Shown here: in pieces, positions 47,796-55,994 of the stretch | How positions within the stretch are numbered: the first letter of the stretch is position 1 | Layout of the letters: every line of letters begins with the position of its first letter | Assembly (NCBI RefSeq): GCF_004353925.1 | Contig: NZ_SMOK01000017.1 | Coordinates: 222,022-286,021, forward strand | Source of the DNA: Pseudomonas sp. H9 | Lineage (GTDB): Bacteria > Pseudomonadota > Gammaproteobacteria > Pseudomonadales > Pseudomonadaceae | Length of the DNA stretch: 64,000 nucleotides | Direction: 5' to 3' | Made by a program: the position numbers and the translations under genes | Notes under the pieces: generated by a model | Databases searched by the model: none | What the model saw: the letters and a program-made list of their open reading frames with translations, nothing else | What the model was told of the DNA's origin: nothing

Positions 47796-48455
47796 TCAGA
47801 ACTTCATCAAGGCCTGTACGACGACACCGAGCACTTGCGTTTGCTCGGTGAACAGCGCCTTGGGATAAGTCGGGTTCAACGGCTTGAGGTAGCGTTGGCC
47901 ACCCTCTTCGATCAACTGGCGAAAGACTGTCGCAGTGCTGTCCGGCGAGCGTGCAATCAGCAGCTTGCCGGGGGCCGCGCTGTGACCGGTGTCCACCAGA
48001 ATCAACATGCCTTGCGGCACACTCCAGCCCACCGGCGCGGTCATCGCATCCCCTTCAACACGCAGCCAGAAGCCTCGCCCCAGCGCCGCGTGGTCGCTGG
48101 ACTGGTATTGATCGGCTGCAGACGCTGCGGCCTCGTCGAGGCTGTCCCAGGCGAGTATCGGATAGCGAAAATACAATTCGTGCCGCTGGCCGTCGGCGCC
48201 TGTCACCGTGGCCGGAAACGCGCTCTCACCATAAGCGCTGTTGTCTTCGCGCAGCTGATGGGGGTAGACCATGCGCAACGGCGGGAACCCGACTTCCACC
48301 AGAATCTGGTTGAGCACCCGCAATTTTGGCTCTCGCTCACCGCGCAGCCAATGGCCTACAGCACCTTGAGTGACACCGATTCGTTCGGCGAGGTTTTCCT
48401 GCGTGATCTTCAGTTCACGCATTCTGGTTTTAACCAGATCAGTCCAATTATCCAT
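47796..48455 (-). CDS. XRE-family repressor with degenerate S24 peptidase-like domain
   Basis: The 219-residue protein has an N-terminal Cro/CI helix-turn-helix (LKITQENLAERIGVTQGAVG) and a C-terminal LexA/S24-like fold (FWLRVEGDAMTAPVGWSVPQ). The catalytic serine position of S24 proteins (GxSM) is Ala here (GDAM), and the lysine position (TVKR in LexA) appears as TVFR. Autocleavage is therefore unlikely, and it may respond to something other than RecA. The start at 48455 (MDNWTDLVKTRM) fits the HTH register. Paired operator-like repeats lie directly upstream, and a DUF6124-like gene is divergent. Confidence 0.85.
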   Translation of the reverse strand: MDNWTDLVKTRMRELKITQENLAERIGVTQGAVGHWLRGEREPKLRVLNQILVEVGFPPLRMVYPHQLREDNSAYGESAFPATVTGADGQRHELYFRYPILAWDSLDEAAASAADQYQSSDHAALGRGFWLRVEGDAMTAPVGWSVPQGMLILVDTGHSAAPGKLLIARSPDSTATVFRQLIEEGGQRYLKPLNPTYPKALFTEQTQVLGVVVQALMKF

Positions 48456-48493
48456 GGCTGGCACGATACGGACTGCCCTTCGGCGCTCAATAC

Positions 48494-48536
48494 ACAAATT
48501 GTAGTATTTAAAGATTAGCCATAACTACAAATCGTA
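48494..48536. promoter_or_regulatory. Paired operator-like repeats between repressor and DUF6124-like gene
   Basis: ACAAATTGTA (48494-48503) and ACAAATCGTA (48527-48536) are spaced 33 bp apart, about three helical turns. The same stretch can be read as a larger dyad TTGTAGT-N18-ACTACAA. The AT-rich block lies 39 bases upstream of the repressor start, so self-regulation and control of the divergent gene are likely. Confidence 0.55.
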
Positions 48537-48586
48537 TTAACATCGCGCACGACACTCGATTGTTCACCCACAAGGCAGGTAGCCGA

Positions 48587-48919
48587 ATGACGCAGTTTCC
48601 CGCAGACAAGGACATTCCTCTGGACAACGAATCGCTCAGCAGCAGCGATGCCGCCCGGCGTGCACTGGACTTTTACTTGAACCCCACCCCGCCCGCCGAG
48701 TCGGCGCTGGCCTGCTGGCTGGTGCCTCGCGAAGGCCTTGATGAAACTCAGGCCACTGAACATGTCACGCAGCTATTGCGCTGCGCTGCTGCCACGGCAC
48801 AAGAGTCGGCCAGCGGCTTGCAGGGTATCCACCGCGACCTGGCGTTAACGGTGGTGCACATGATCAACATCGCCAAAACGGTGCTCGAACACCTGCCCGC
48901 CGCTCGTCAGAGAAGTTAA
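48587..48919 (+). CDS. DUF6124-like small protein
   Basis: The 110-residue protein shows the layout of the pseudomonad DUF6124 family: a polar N-terminus, AARRALDFYLNP, then a helical C-terminal half with VTQLLRCAAATAQESASGLQ and VHMINIAKTVLEHLP. The family has no known function. AGGTAG precedes the ATG at 48587. It is divergent from the repressor, sharing the operator region, and is followed by the prrF promoter region. Confidence 0.65.
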   Translation: MTQFPADKDIPLDNESLSSSDAARRALDFYLNPTPPAESALACWLVPREGLDETQATEHVTQLLRCAAATAQESASGLQGIHRDLALTVVHMINIAKTVLEHLPAARQRS

Positions 48920-49031
48920 ATCGTCAGAAGGGAAAACCTGGAAAGCCGCCAGAACAACGGCTGCAGAGCCGTTGATGGAACGGGGGAGCGCATTCAGTAA
49001 AAGTTTTTTACGGAATGGAAGAAAAATTCAT

Positions 49032-49060
49032 TTGACTTGCAAATGATAACGATTATTATT
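49032..49060 (+). promoter_or_regulatory. prrF promoter with overlapping Fur box
   Basis: A -35 TTGACT (49032-49037) and a -10 TATTAT (49054-49059) are spaced by 16 bases. The 19-mer at 49039-49057, GCAAATGATAACGATTATT, matches the Fur consensus at 14 of 19 positions and sits between and over both elements, so iron-loaded Fur would block transcription. Confidence 0.85.
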
Positions 49061-49066
49061 GCTCGC

Positions 49067-49181
49067 AACTGGTCGCGAGACTGGTTGGATAACTGAAAGC
49101 CCTTAGGTCGGACTCTCAGATTATCTCCTCATCAGGCTAATCACGGTTTTTGACCCGGCTTTTTGCCGGGTCTTTTTTTTT
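49067..49181 (+). ncRNA. prrF: Iron-responsive small RNA PrrF
   Basis: The predicted transcript of about 115 bases begins AACTGGTCGCGAGACTGG, like the 5' stem of PrrF1/2. It contains the conserved core AGATTATCTCCTCATCAGGC and CTAATCACGG used for pairing with mRNAs such as sodB, and ends in a terminator (GACCCGGC-TTTTT-GCCGGGTC followed by nine T). PrrF is made when iron is scarce and represses iron-using proteins. It is a single copy here, whereas P. aeruginosa has two in tandem. Recognition is from memory of PrrF sequences. Confidence 0.92.
49152..49181 (+). terminator. Rho-independent terminator of prrF
   Basis: An 8-bp perfect stem GACCCGGC/GCCGGGTC with a five-T loop is followed by an uninterrupted run of nine T. 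Confidence 0.95.
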
Positions 49182-49282
49182 GGCTCTTCAGGCTAATGAA
49201 GGCGGGTGTTGCTTGAATGGCCGCGATGATAGCAAAGGAATGTCGCATGGTGAAGCACGTCACACGCGTTTGCAGAAATAGC

Positions 49283-49302
49283 ACTTGAGAATCAATCTCG
49301 TT
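49283..49302 (+). promoter_or_regulatory. Fur-box-like palindrome upstream of the sigma/FecR fusion gene
   Basis: ACTTGAGAATCAATCTCGTT contains GAGATT/AATCTC-type symmetry (GAGA-ATC-AATCTC) of the form seen in many pseudomonad iron-starvation promoters. It lies about 70 bases before the start at 49371. The match is weaker than at prrF. Confidence 0.45.
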
Positions 49303-49370
49303 ACGGCTAATCTCTTCTCGCGTCAAGGACGATGCCCCCTTCTCCCCCTTTTCCAGCAAGGAGCTTGTAC

Positions 49371-49883
49371 ATGACCCGTCTGTTGCTGCCCCTTGAGCAC
49401 CACCCCCACGCCCAGGACCTGGCTGACCACGCCATGCTAAAACAGCTGAAAAAGCTGCCACGCCGCGTGCAGCAGGTGTTCCTCCTCAGCCGCCTGGATC
49501 AAATGAGCTTTGCCGACATTGCCCGGCGCCTGGAACTGCCTGCACTGTCCGTCGAACGCCACATGAACCAGGCCCTGCAAAGCGTTCGCGCAGAGCATGA
49601 CGCGCTGGCCAGCCGGGCCGGCCAATGGTATGTGCGCCTGCAAAGCCCGCTGGTAACCCCCAGTGAGCGCATCGACTTTCGCCGCTGGCTGGACGCCGCC
49701 CCCGAGCACCGTGAAGCCTTCCACGCCACTGAGCTGCGTTGGCGCACACTGCTGGCCCCGGCCCGGCAACTGGGCCATGATGGCTGGTACCGCCAAGGGC
49801 GTGCGGCCTTGTCCATAGGCGGATGCTCGGTGGCCATCGGCCTTGCCGTTGCGGCACTGGCAGCGATCGGTTTCTGGTCCTGA
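49371..49883 (+). CDS. Sigma-region-4/FecR-N (DUF4880)/transmembrane fusion protein
   Basis: The 170-residue protein starts with a sigma-70 region-4 helix-turn-helix (LKKLPRRVQQVFLLSRLDQM, SFADIARRLELPALSVERHM; about residues 22-75) but has no region 2. A FecR-type N-terminal motif follows (AGQWYVRLQSPLVTPSERID, FRRWLDAAPEHREAF), and the protein ends with a single transmembrane helix (VAIGLAVAALAAIGFW). The order is that of an ECF sigma factor/anti-sigma pair compressed into one short protein. AAGGAG lies seven bases before the ATG. With a Fur-like box upstream and prrF next to it, an iron-linked role is plausible but unproven. Confidence 0.8.
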   Translation: MTRLLLPLEHHPHAQDLADHAMLKQLKKLPRRVQQVFLLSRLDQMSFADIARRLELPALSVERHMNQALQSVRAEHDALASRAGQWYVRLQSPLVTPSERIDFRRWLDAAPEHREAFHATELRWRTLLAPARQLGHDGWYRQGRAALSIGGCSVAIGLAVAALAAIGFWS

Positions 49884-49931
49884 GCCAGACGTGTAGAGTG
49901 AGGGTCACAACAACTCTACAGGACCCTGGTG

Positions 49932-51080
49932 ATGACTGTGACGCTGCCCCCTCTGCACATCGACTGCGACTTTGATTCTGGCAACATCCTCATCAACGAT
50001 GCCAGTGACCCCCGGCGTACACGGCTGGCGATTCGTCCCGATACACAGAGCGACCACTTTCAGTGGTTTCACTTCAAAGCCAGTGGCCTGACCCCAGGCC
50101 AAACCCACGACTTCGTGCTGGAAAATGCCGGCCAGTCGTCCTACAACGAGGCCTGGACGGGCTACCAGGCGGTCGCCTCTTACGATCAGCAACACTGGTT
50201 TCGTATCCCCACCGCGTTTGACGGCAAGGCCCTGAGCTTTTCACTCACCGCAGCGCAACCACAGGCCTGGTTCGCCTACTTCGAACCCTACCCGCGCGCC
50301 CGCCACAATCAACTGATCGAGCGTGCCAAAGGACTGCCTGGCGTCACCTTGCTGGCTACCGGTCGCAGCGTGGAAGGCCGTGACATTCCGCTGCTACGCG
50401 CTGGTGACGGCGCCGTAGGCAAGCGCAACCTCTGGATCATCGCCCAGCAACATCCTGGCGAACACATGGCCGAATGGTTCATGGAAGGCGTGATCGACCG
50501 CCTGCAAGGCAACGACGCCACCGTGCAAGCGTTGCTGCAACAGGCCAACCTGTACCTGATCCCCAACATGAACCCCGATGGCGCGTTGCGCGGCCACTTG
50601 CGCACCAATGCCGCCGGCCAGGACCTCAACCGTGCCTGGCAGAGCGCAAGCACCGAGAAGAGCCCGGAAGTGCTGTTTGCTCAGGTGCAAATGAAGCAAC
50701 ACGGCGTTGATCTGTTCCTCGACGTGCATGGCGACGAGGAAATTCCTCATGTGTTCACCGCTGGCTGCGAAGGCAACCCGGGTTTCACCCCGCGCCTGGC
50801 CGAACTTGAACAAACCTTCCGCGATAACTTGTGCGCACGCACCCGCGACTTCCAGCAAGTGCACGGTTACCCACGCTCAGCCCCGGGCCAAGCCAACCTG
50901 ACCTTGGGCGCCAACAGTGTCGGCCAGGCTTACGATTGCCTGTCGCTGACCCTGGAGATGCCGTTCAAAGACCACAACGACGCGCCCGATCCAGCAACGG
51001 GCTGGAATGGCCAGCGCTCACAGGCACTGGCCAGCGCCGTGCTGGATGTACTGGGGCAAATGGTGCACAAACTGCGCTGA
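49932..51080 (+). CDS. M14-family zinc carboxypeptidase (cytosolic CCP-like)
   Basis: The 382-residue protein has a beta-rich N-terminal domain (FQWFHFKASGLTPGQTHDFV, WFAYFEPYPRARHNQ) and an M14 catalytic domain. The zinc ligands are in QHPGEHMAEW (His, Glu) and LDVHGDEE (His), and the catalytic Glu in LTLEMPFKDH. Arg/Asn substrate residues appear in DLNRAW. This arrangement is typical of the bacterial relatives of cytosolic carboxypeptidases. There is no signal peptide, so it is cytoplasmic. The ATG at 49932 has AGGA eight bases upstream. Confidence 0.88.
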   Translation: MTVTLPPLHIDCDFDSGNILINDASDPRRTRLAIRPDTQSDHFQWFHFKASGLTPGQTHDFVLENAGQSSYNEAWTGYQAVASYDQQHWFRIPTAFDGKALSFSLTAAQPQAWFAYFEPYPRARHNQLIERAKGLPGVTLLATGRSVEGRDIPLLRAGDGAVGKRNLWIIAQQHPGEHMAEWFMEGVIDRLQGNDATVQALLQQANLYLIPNMNPDGALRGHLRTNAAGQDLNRAWQSASTEKSPEVLFAQVQMKQHGVDLFLDVHGDEEIPHVFTAGCEGNPGFTPRLAELEQTFRDNLCARTRDFQQVHGYPRSAPGQANLTLGANSVGQAYDCLSLTLEMPFKDHNDAPDPATGWNGQRSQALASAVLDVLGQMVHKLR

Positions 51081-51087
51081 CGCGCCT

Positions 51088-51585
51088 TCAGGCCTGACCG
51101 TGAGCTTTATGCTTGAGCTTCTCGGTGTCGACCCGCACGAACACCGAGTCGGCGGTCACGGTCAGCACATCGCCAGCCCAGACTTCACAGATCACTCGGC
51201 TCTTGCGCCCTACCTCACCCTCAACCCGTGCCTTGAGCAGCAGCTCGACGCCCATGGGCGTAGGTTTGAGGTAGGTCAGGTTGAGTTGCCCGGTCACACA
51301 GTCGATGCGCGGCAAGCTGCCCGGCTCACGCCCTTCGGCGCGGTAGTGATAGGCCATGGCGGCCCAGTTGGAATGGCAGTCAACCAGCATGGCCAGCAGG
51401 CCGCCGTACACCAGCCCGGGCCAGCCTAAAAAGGTGCTGTCGGGCGAATGTCGGCAGACCAGATGAATACCGTCGGCATCCCAATGGCTCTGCAGGTGCA
51501 AACCGCTTGGGTGGGAGCAACCGCAGCCATAGCAGACGCCCTCGGGGGCGGCCAGTTCCTGAACGGATAACACGGGGTTGTTCAT
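51088..51585 (-). CDS. Hotdog-fold thioesterase (PaaI-like)
   Basis: The 165-residue protein has a hotdog domain with FLGWPGLVYGGLLAMLVDCH, whose Gly-rich turn and Asp fit PaaI/4HBT-type thioesterases, and NLTYLKPTPMGVELLLKARV. A CxxCxC cluster in CYGCGCSHPSGLHLQ near residue 20 is typical of a subset of these enzymes. It probably hydrolyses an acyl-CoA; the substrate cannot be told. AGGA precedes the ATG. It converges on the carboxypeptidase gene with seven bases between. Confidence 0.85.
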   Translation of the reverse strand: MNNPVLSVQELAAPEGVCYGCGCSHPSGLHLQSHWDADGIHLVCRHSPDSTFLGWPGLVYGGLLAMLVDCHSNWAAMAYHYRAEGREPGSLPRIDCVTGQLNLTYLKPTPMGVELLLKARVEGEVGRKSRVICEVWAGDVLTVTADSVFVRVDTEKLKHKAHGQA

Positions 51586-51645
51586 AAGCTTCCTGATTGT
51601 CTGTTATTAGAGGGAAAGCTTGCCGATAGTACCGTCATACAACGC

Positions 51646-51674
51646 AAAAGCCCATGAATTGGTCATGGGCTTTT
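51646..51674. terminator. Hairpin terminator, probably bidirectional
   Basis: AAAAGCCCATGA/TCATGGGCTTTT forms a 12-bp stem with a five-base loop (ATTGG). The flanking A and T runs make it usable in either direction; it lies downstream of the small gene at 51726. Confidence 0.85.
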
Positions 51675-51725
51675 GTCTGCGTCTACGCCGGCGCTACGCG
51701 CCTTTTGAGGTCAGCGGGGCGGTGA

Positions 51726-52013
51726 TTACAAGCCCAGCTCCTGCGGTGTAAGCATGTCGCATTCAAAGGCGATCCAGCCGCCTTCCAGCTCGGCGTGGCC
51801 GTTGACGATCGGGCCGTAGTAGCTCAGGCCGTTGTCCAGGGTCACACAGATGTGCGTGGCTTTGTCGGGCGCGGCCAGGGTGCCGACAAAATGCACTTTC
51901 TTCAGGGTTTCAGTCACGGCCTCCAGGCCGACCCGAATGGCGACGTTCTCCACTGCTTCGACGTCTTCGTGCAGGTCGTCGCTGACGGTCACGGTGGCTG
52001 TGTAGTTGTACAT
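51726..52013 (-). CDS. Conserved small protein, unknown function
   Basis: The 95-residue acidic protein (YTATVTVSDDLHEDVEAVEN, ICVTLDNGLSYYGPIVNGHA, AFECDMLTPQELGL) has no signal peptide or membrane segment and is predicted to be mixed alpha/beta. GGAG seven bases before the ATG and a terminator after the stop support it as a real gene. No family was recognised. Confidence 0.7.
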   Translation of the reverse strand: MYNYTATVTVSDDLHEDVEAVENVAIRVGLEAVTETLKKVHFVGTLAAPDKATHICVTLDNGLSYYGPIVNGHAELEGGWIAFECDMLTPQELGL

Positions 52014-52168
52014 GCTTGAACTCCAACGACGGATTGATCGGCGTCTGCTGACGCTCGCGGGCGCCTAGGGTAATGGAGTGAAACGGAAAAATCCCGCGCA
52101 CTTCGACATCCGGCGGCTGCAAAGACTGGTATTGTGCGCCCCCACCAAGACTATTCCGGGAAAACACA

Positions 52169-52600
52169 TTGACCGCTGAACAACCCCTGACCGCCGACCT
52201 GTTCGAAGTCGACAAGCGCCTGAGCCTCAAGCCCGTGGTGGATTTCAACACTTACCTGCTCAATGCTTTCGGCGACGGCGCTTGCCGTTGCAGCCGTTGC
52301 CTGGCTGGCACTGGTGAAGAAGCGGGTTACGCCCATGCGCACAGCTTTGTGCTTGAAGGCCAGACCGTGCACCGCCGCTTTGCCAATACCGCTGGCAGTG
52401 ACGTGCTGCTGGTGCTGAAAAAAGCCTGGTTGTCGTATACCAAGGCCGAGCTGACAACGGTGGGTACGCTGGACATGGACACCCTGCGCGCCTTCGTCGA
52501 GCCTGAACTGCGCAAGCGCCTGGCGCCCTTGCTACTGGCCAGCGGCCTGGCCCGCGAGGTTGAGGGGCAGTGGCTGTTGCAGGCCCAGGCAGGCGATTGA
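52169..52600 (+). CDS. Conserved hypothetical protein, TTG start
   Basis: The 143-residue protein begins at a TTG (52169) with GGGA nearby; no ATG fits. It shows KRLSLKPVVDFNTYLLNAFG, a Cys cluster CRCSRCLAG, and a C-terminal helix-rich half. It is divergent from the small gene at 51726 and ends before a hairpin. No family was recognised, so the function is open. Confidence 0.65.
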   Translation: MTAEQPLTADLFEVDKRLSLKPVVDFNTYLLNAFGDGACRCSRCLAGTGEEAGYAHAHSFVLEGQTVHRRFANTAGSDVLLVLKKAWLSYTKAELTTVGTLDMDTLRAFVEPELRKRLAPLLLASGLAREVEGQWLLQAQAGD

Positions 52601-52612
52601 TCCTTTGCCCGC

Positions 52613-52641
52613 CCTGCTCCTGGAACCCTGCCAGGAGCAGG
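52613..52641. terminator. Hairpin between convergent genes
   Basis: CCTGCTCCTGG/CCAGGAGCAGG forms an 11-bp perfect stem with a seven-base loop. No T-run follows in either direction, so termination efficiency is uncertain. Confidence 0.55.
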
Positions 52642-52658
52642 CCTGCAAAGCCCTCCCG

Positions 52659-53603
52659 CTACCCGCCCACTGCTAACGCATAAGGCCCCTCGGCCAGTTG
52701 TTCACGCAAAAACGCCACGCAACTGCGCACCTTGGCCGAACTGCCCGACCGCGCTGCGGTCACCGCCCAGATATCCGCTGGTTGGTGATAAGCCGGCAGC
52801 ACCCGCACGAATGAACCGTCTTGCAGATTGCCCACCACGTCCCAGTAAGACGCCATGATGATGCCGTGGCCCTCCAGCGCCCACTGGCGAACGATATCGC
52901 TGTGGTTAGCAGCCATGGGCCCGGTGACCTTGACCGTCTCAGCACCCTGCGGCCCCACCAGGCGCCACACGCCGAAGCGGTCATCCCGGCTGCGAAACAG
53001 CAGGCAATCGTGCTGCGCCAACTCAGCCGGAACCCGCACAGTTCCTCGTCGCGCCAGGTAATCGGGGCTGGCCGCCAGTACCCGTTTATTTTCCCCAATG
53101 CGGTGGGCGATCAGGTGCTTCTCCTGAACTTCGCCCACGCGAATATCAATGTCGAAGTTCTCGCCGATCAGGTCCACACGGCGGTCCATCAGCTCCAGCC
53201 AGATATCCAGTTGCGGATGCCGATGACGCAGCAGCGACAGGATCGGCGCTACATGCTCTCGTCCCAGGCGCAGGCTGGTACTGATGCGCAGGGTGCCACG
53301 TGGCTCGCTGTGCGCCTCGGACAGCGACTCAAACATCGAGTCGACGTTTTCTAGGATTTTCTGCGCCCAGGCAAACGCCGCTTCGCCATCGCTGGTGATG
53401 TTCACCCGCCGCGTGGTGCGGTTGAACAGCTTCACGCCCAGCAGGGACTCCAGGGTGGCGATGCGCTTGCTGACGTGGGCAGGCGACAAGCCGATCTCGG
53501 TGGCCGCGCCAATGAAACTGGAGCGCCGGGCCACCTCGCAGAATAACTGCAGGTCGCGCAGCAGCGATTCATTATTCGCTATGAGCGCATTCTGATTCTT
53601 CAT
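52659..53603 (-). CDS. LysR-family transcriptional regulator
   Basis: The 314-residue regulator has an N-terminal winged HTH (LQLFCEVARRSSFIGAATEI, GLSPAHVSKRIATLESLLGV, FNRTTRRVNITSDGE) and a periplasmic-binding-protein-like effector domain (RGTLRISTSLRLGREHVAPI and onward). It is divergent from the Gfo/Idh/MocA dehydrogenase/aroQ pair across 91 bases, the standard arrangement for control of the divergent operon. The ligand may be a quinate/shikimate-type compound, judged only from aroQ. Confidence 0.9.
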   Translation of the reverse strand: MKNQNALIANNESLLRDLQLFCEVARRSSFIGAATEIGLSPAHVSKRIATLESLLGVKLFNRTTRRVNITSDGEAAFAWAQKILENVDSMFESLSEAHSEPRGTLRISTSLRLGREHVAPILSLLRHRHPQLDIWLELMDRRVDLIGENFDIDIRVGEVQEKHLIAHRIGENKRVLAASPDYLARRGTVRVPAELAQHDCLLFRSRDDRFGVWRLVGPQGAETVKVTGPMAANHSDIVRQWALEGHGIIMASYWDVVGNLQDGSFVRVLPAYHQPADIWAVTAARSGSSAKVRSCVAFLREQLAEGPYALAVGG

Positions 53604-53694
53604 TTGGCCCGATTATCTCCCCAGCGTTTTTTATTAGCCTCTCACAAAACCGCCGCTGCGGTCTGCTCTGTCCCACAAGAACAACGAGAGTGCC

Positions 53695-54747
53695 ATGACC
53701 CCCTTACGCATCGCCGTCGCCGGTGCCGGCCTGATCGGCCGTCGTCACATTGAACTGATCCAGGCCAGCCGCGACTGCCAGCTGTGCGCACTGGTTGACC
53801 CTGTGCCTGCCGCGGCAGCGCTGGGCGCCCAGCACGGTGTCGCGGTGTATCCCTCGCTTGAGCAGTTGTTCAGCGCACAACGCCCGGACGGCGTCATCCT
53901 CGCCACCCCGAATCAACTGCATGTGCAAGGTGCACTGGCCTGTATCGAACACGATGTCGCGGCACTGATCGAAAAACCGGTGGCCCATAGCCTGGCAGAA
54001 GGCAAACGGCTGTTGGCGATTGCCGAACAACGTCAGGCGCGGCTACTGGTAGGTCACCACCGCGCGCACAGTACGATTCTCGACAAAGCTCGCGAGCTGA
54101 TTTACGAGGGCCTGCTGGGTGACCTGGTGGCCGTGATGGGCAGTGCATTGTTCTACAAGCCAGCGGACTATTTCGACACTGCCCCCTGGCGCCGCCAACC
54201 CGGTGGTGGGCCCGTGTTGATCAACATGATTCATGAGATCGGTAACCTGCGCTCGCTGTGCGGCGAGATTGTCGCCGTGCAAGCCCAGGCGTCCAACGCC
54301 ACCCGCGGCTTTGCCGTGGAAGACAGCGTGGCCATCAGCCTGCGCTTTGCCAGTGGTGCCCTCGGCACGTTTCTGCTTTCCGATACCGCCGCCTGCGCGC
54401 GCAGTTGGGAGCAGACCGCCCGGGAAAACCTCGACTACCCCAGCTACGCCGATGAAGACTGCTATGTGATTGCTGGCACCCGTGGTTCGCTGTCGATCCC
54501 GAGCATGCGCCTGAAGTACTACGCAGACAGCGACCAGCGCTCCTGGTGGAAGCCCTTCAGCACTGCTGTCGCCGCCCTGGAGCCCGCCGATCCGTTGCAG
54601 CGTCAGTTGACGCACTTCTGCCAGGTGATCCGCGGTGAAGCCCAGTCACTGGTGACGGTACGCGATGGCGTGCGCAACCTGCAGATCGTCGAGGCCATCA
54701 GCCAGGCCGCGCTCACCGGCCAGACGATAGACACTGCCTCTCTTTAG
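53695..54747 (+). CDS. Gfo/Idh/MocA-family NAD(P)-dependent oxidoreductase
   Basis: The 350-residue protein has an N-terminal Rossmann motif (IAVAGAGLIGRRH), the family EKP signature (ALIEKPVAHSLAEG) and the substrate-domain segment GGPVLINMIHEIGNLRSLCG, with His in the active-site position. It should oxidise or reduce a polyol or cyclitol-like substrate. It is followed 36 bases later by aroQ, suggesting a joint role in feeding an alicyclic acid such as quinate or shikimate into the dehydroquinate route; that is inference. Confidence 0.88.
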   Translation: MTPLRIAVAGAGLIGRRHIELIQASRDCQLCALVDPVPAAAALGAQHGVAVYPSLEQLFSAQRPDGVILATPNQLHVQGALACIEHDVAALIEKPVAHSLAEGKRLLAIAEQRQARLLVGHHRAHSTILDKARELIYEGLLGDLVAVMGSALFYKPADYFDTAPWRRQPGGGPVLINMIHEIGNLRSLCGEIVAVQAQASNATRGFAVEDSVAISLRFASGALGTFLLSDTAACARSWEQTARENLDYPSYADEDCYVIAGTRGSLSIPSMRLKYYADSDQRSWWKPFSTAVAALEPADPLQRQLTHFCQVIRGEAQSLVTVRDGVRNLQIVEAISQAALTGQTIDTASL

Positions 54748-54783
54748 CCCTCTGACTGACTCACTGAACGGAACCTTGTCTCG

Positions 54784-55215
54784 ATGACCACCCTGCTTGT
54801 GCTCAACGGCCCCAACCTGAACATGCTTGGCCTGCGCCAGCCCGACGTCTATGGCCATGAAACCCTGGCCGACCTTCAGCGCCTGTGCGAGCAGGCCGCC
54901 GAACGCCTGCAACTGATGCTGGAGTTTCAGCAAACCAACCATGAAGGCCAGATGATTGACTGGATTCACCAGGCTCGTGGCCGGGTCGATGGCATTATCA
55001 TCAATCCCGGCGCCTGGACTCACACCTCAGTGGCGATCCACGACGCCTTGATTGCCGCCGAAGTACCGGTAATCGAAGTGCACATCTCCAATGTGCATCG
55101 CCGGGAAGCGTTCCGCCACCACTCTTACGTGTCACTGGTGGCCAAAGCGGTGCTGGCGGGTTTCGGCACCCACGGCTACGTGCTGGCTATCGAGCACTTC
55201 GCTCGCGGGCGCTGA
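54784..55215 (+). CDS. aroQ: Type II 3-dehydroquinate dehydratase
   Basis: The 143-residue type II enzyme has the signature [20 protein letters not shown], the catalytic-loop region ending in [16 protein letters not shown], and [18 protein letters not shown]. It interconverts 3-dehydroquinate and 3-dehydroshikimate. Because it is coupled to an oxidoreductase and a LysR regulator, it is probably a catabolic copy and not the housekeeping one. Confidence 0.95.
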   Translation: MTTLLVLNGPNLNMLGLRQPDVYGHETLADLQRLCEQAAERLQLMLEFQQTNHEGQMIDWIHQARGRVDGIIINPGAWTHTSVAIHDALIAAEVPVIEVHISNVHRREAFRHHSYVSLVAKAVLAGFGTHGYVLAIEHFARGR

Positions 55216-55221
55216 TCAACC

Positions 55222-55773
55222 TCAGTCTTCCAGCGGTTTAGGCGGTGCGGCAGGCTTAGCAGGCTTGGCCGGTTTGCCGGATTTGGCATCGCCAGCAGGC
55301 TTGGCCTCGGCTTGTTTCTTCTCGGCCACGGTGGGCGCAACGATGGCTTTCTCTTCCGCCGGCAAGGCATCGACGGCAGCAAAGATCGATTTGGGCTCTA
55401 CCGCGCCCTCATGCTTGATCTCATGCTTCTGGCCGTCCTTGCCCACTAACACGACCTGGGTGCCATTGCGTGCGCCCAGGCTGAGTTCGCGGATCAGGGC
55501 CATGGTGGCCTGCTGGTCAAGGAACTTGTCGTCGCGCTTGCCAACCATGGCGGCGACGCTATAAAGCACCAAGCCGCGATCATCGAACTCTTTCTTCGTG
55601 GACGGGTCTTTGAGCGCTTCGTTCAGGCCACGCAGGGTTGGGTCAGCGGTGCTGGGCGCAATGACGATCAGGGGGCGGGACTTGTACAGGTCCTGGTTCA
55701 AGGGGGACTCGTCAGCAAGGACGGGGCCGGCAATGGCCATTAACGTGGCAAGGGTCAGTGACCGTACGAGCAT
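55222..55773 (-). CDS. Secreted DUF4174 protein with basic proline/alanine-rich tail
   Basis: The 183-residue protein starts at the ATG at 55773 (AAGGAG six bases upstream) with a signal peptide (LVRSLTLATLMAIAGPVLA). A DUF4174 thioredoxin-like domain follows (SRPLIVIAPSTADPTLRGLN, RGLVLYSVAAMVGKRDDKF, GTQVVLVGKDGQKHEIKHEG). The C-terminal 45 residues are Lys/Ala/Pro repeats (KPAKPAKPAAPPKPLED). It is periplasmic; the function of DUF4174 is not known. Confidence 0.82.
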   Translation of the reverse strand: MLVRSLTLATLMAIAGPVLADESPLNQDLYKSRPLIVIAPSTADPTLRGLNEALKDPSTKKEFDDRGLVLYSVAAMVGKRDDKFLDQQATMALIRELSLGARNGTQVVLVGKDGQKHEIKHEGAVEPKSIFAAVDALPAEEKAIVAPTVAEKKQAEAKPAGDAKSGKPAKPAKPAAPPKPLED

Positions 55774-55994
55774 GCGCATCTCCTTCAAATTCCATGCTTC
55801 AAAGACTACAGATCGCGACGAAAGATCCGAGGTGCGAGCCTAAACTACAGGACGAAATCCGTGGACAGATCAAAGGTAACTTCCGATTTCCGTGTAAGGC
55901 CTTGACCGTGTCCAGAAGAGGCTGACATCTGAATCTGAGGATAGCTGATGGCTGTCAGCCACGCCTGCCACTGCCGCCGCTAAAGGACTGAAGC

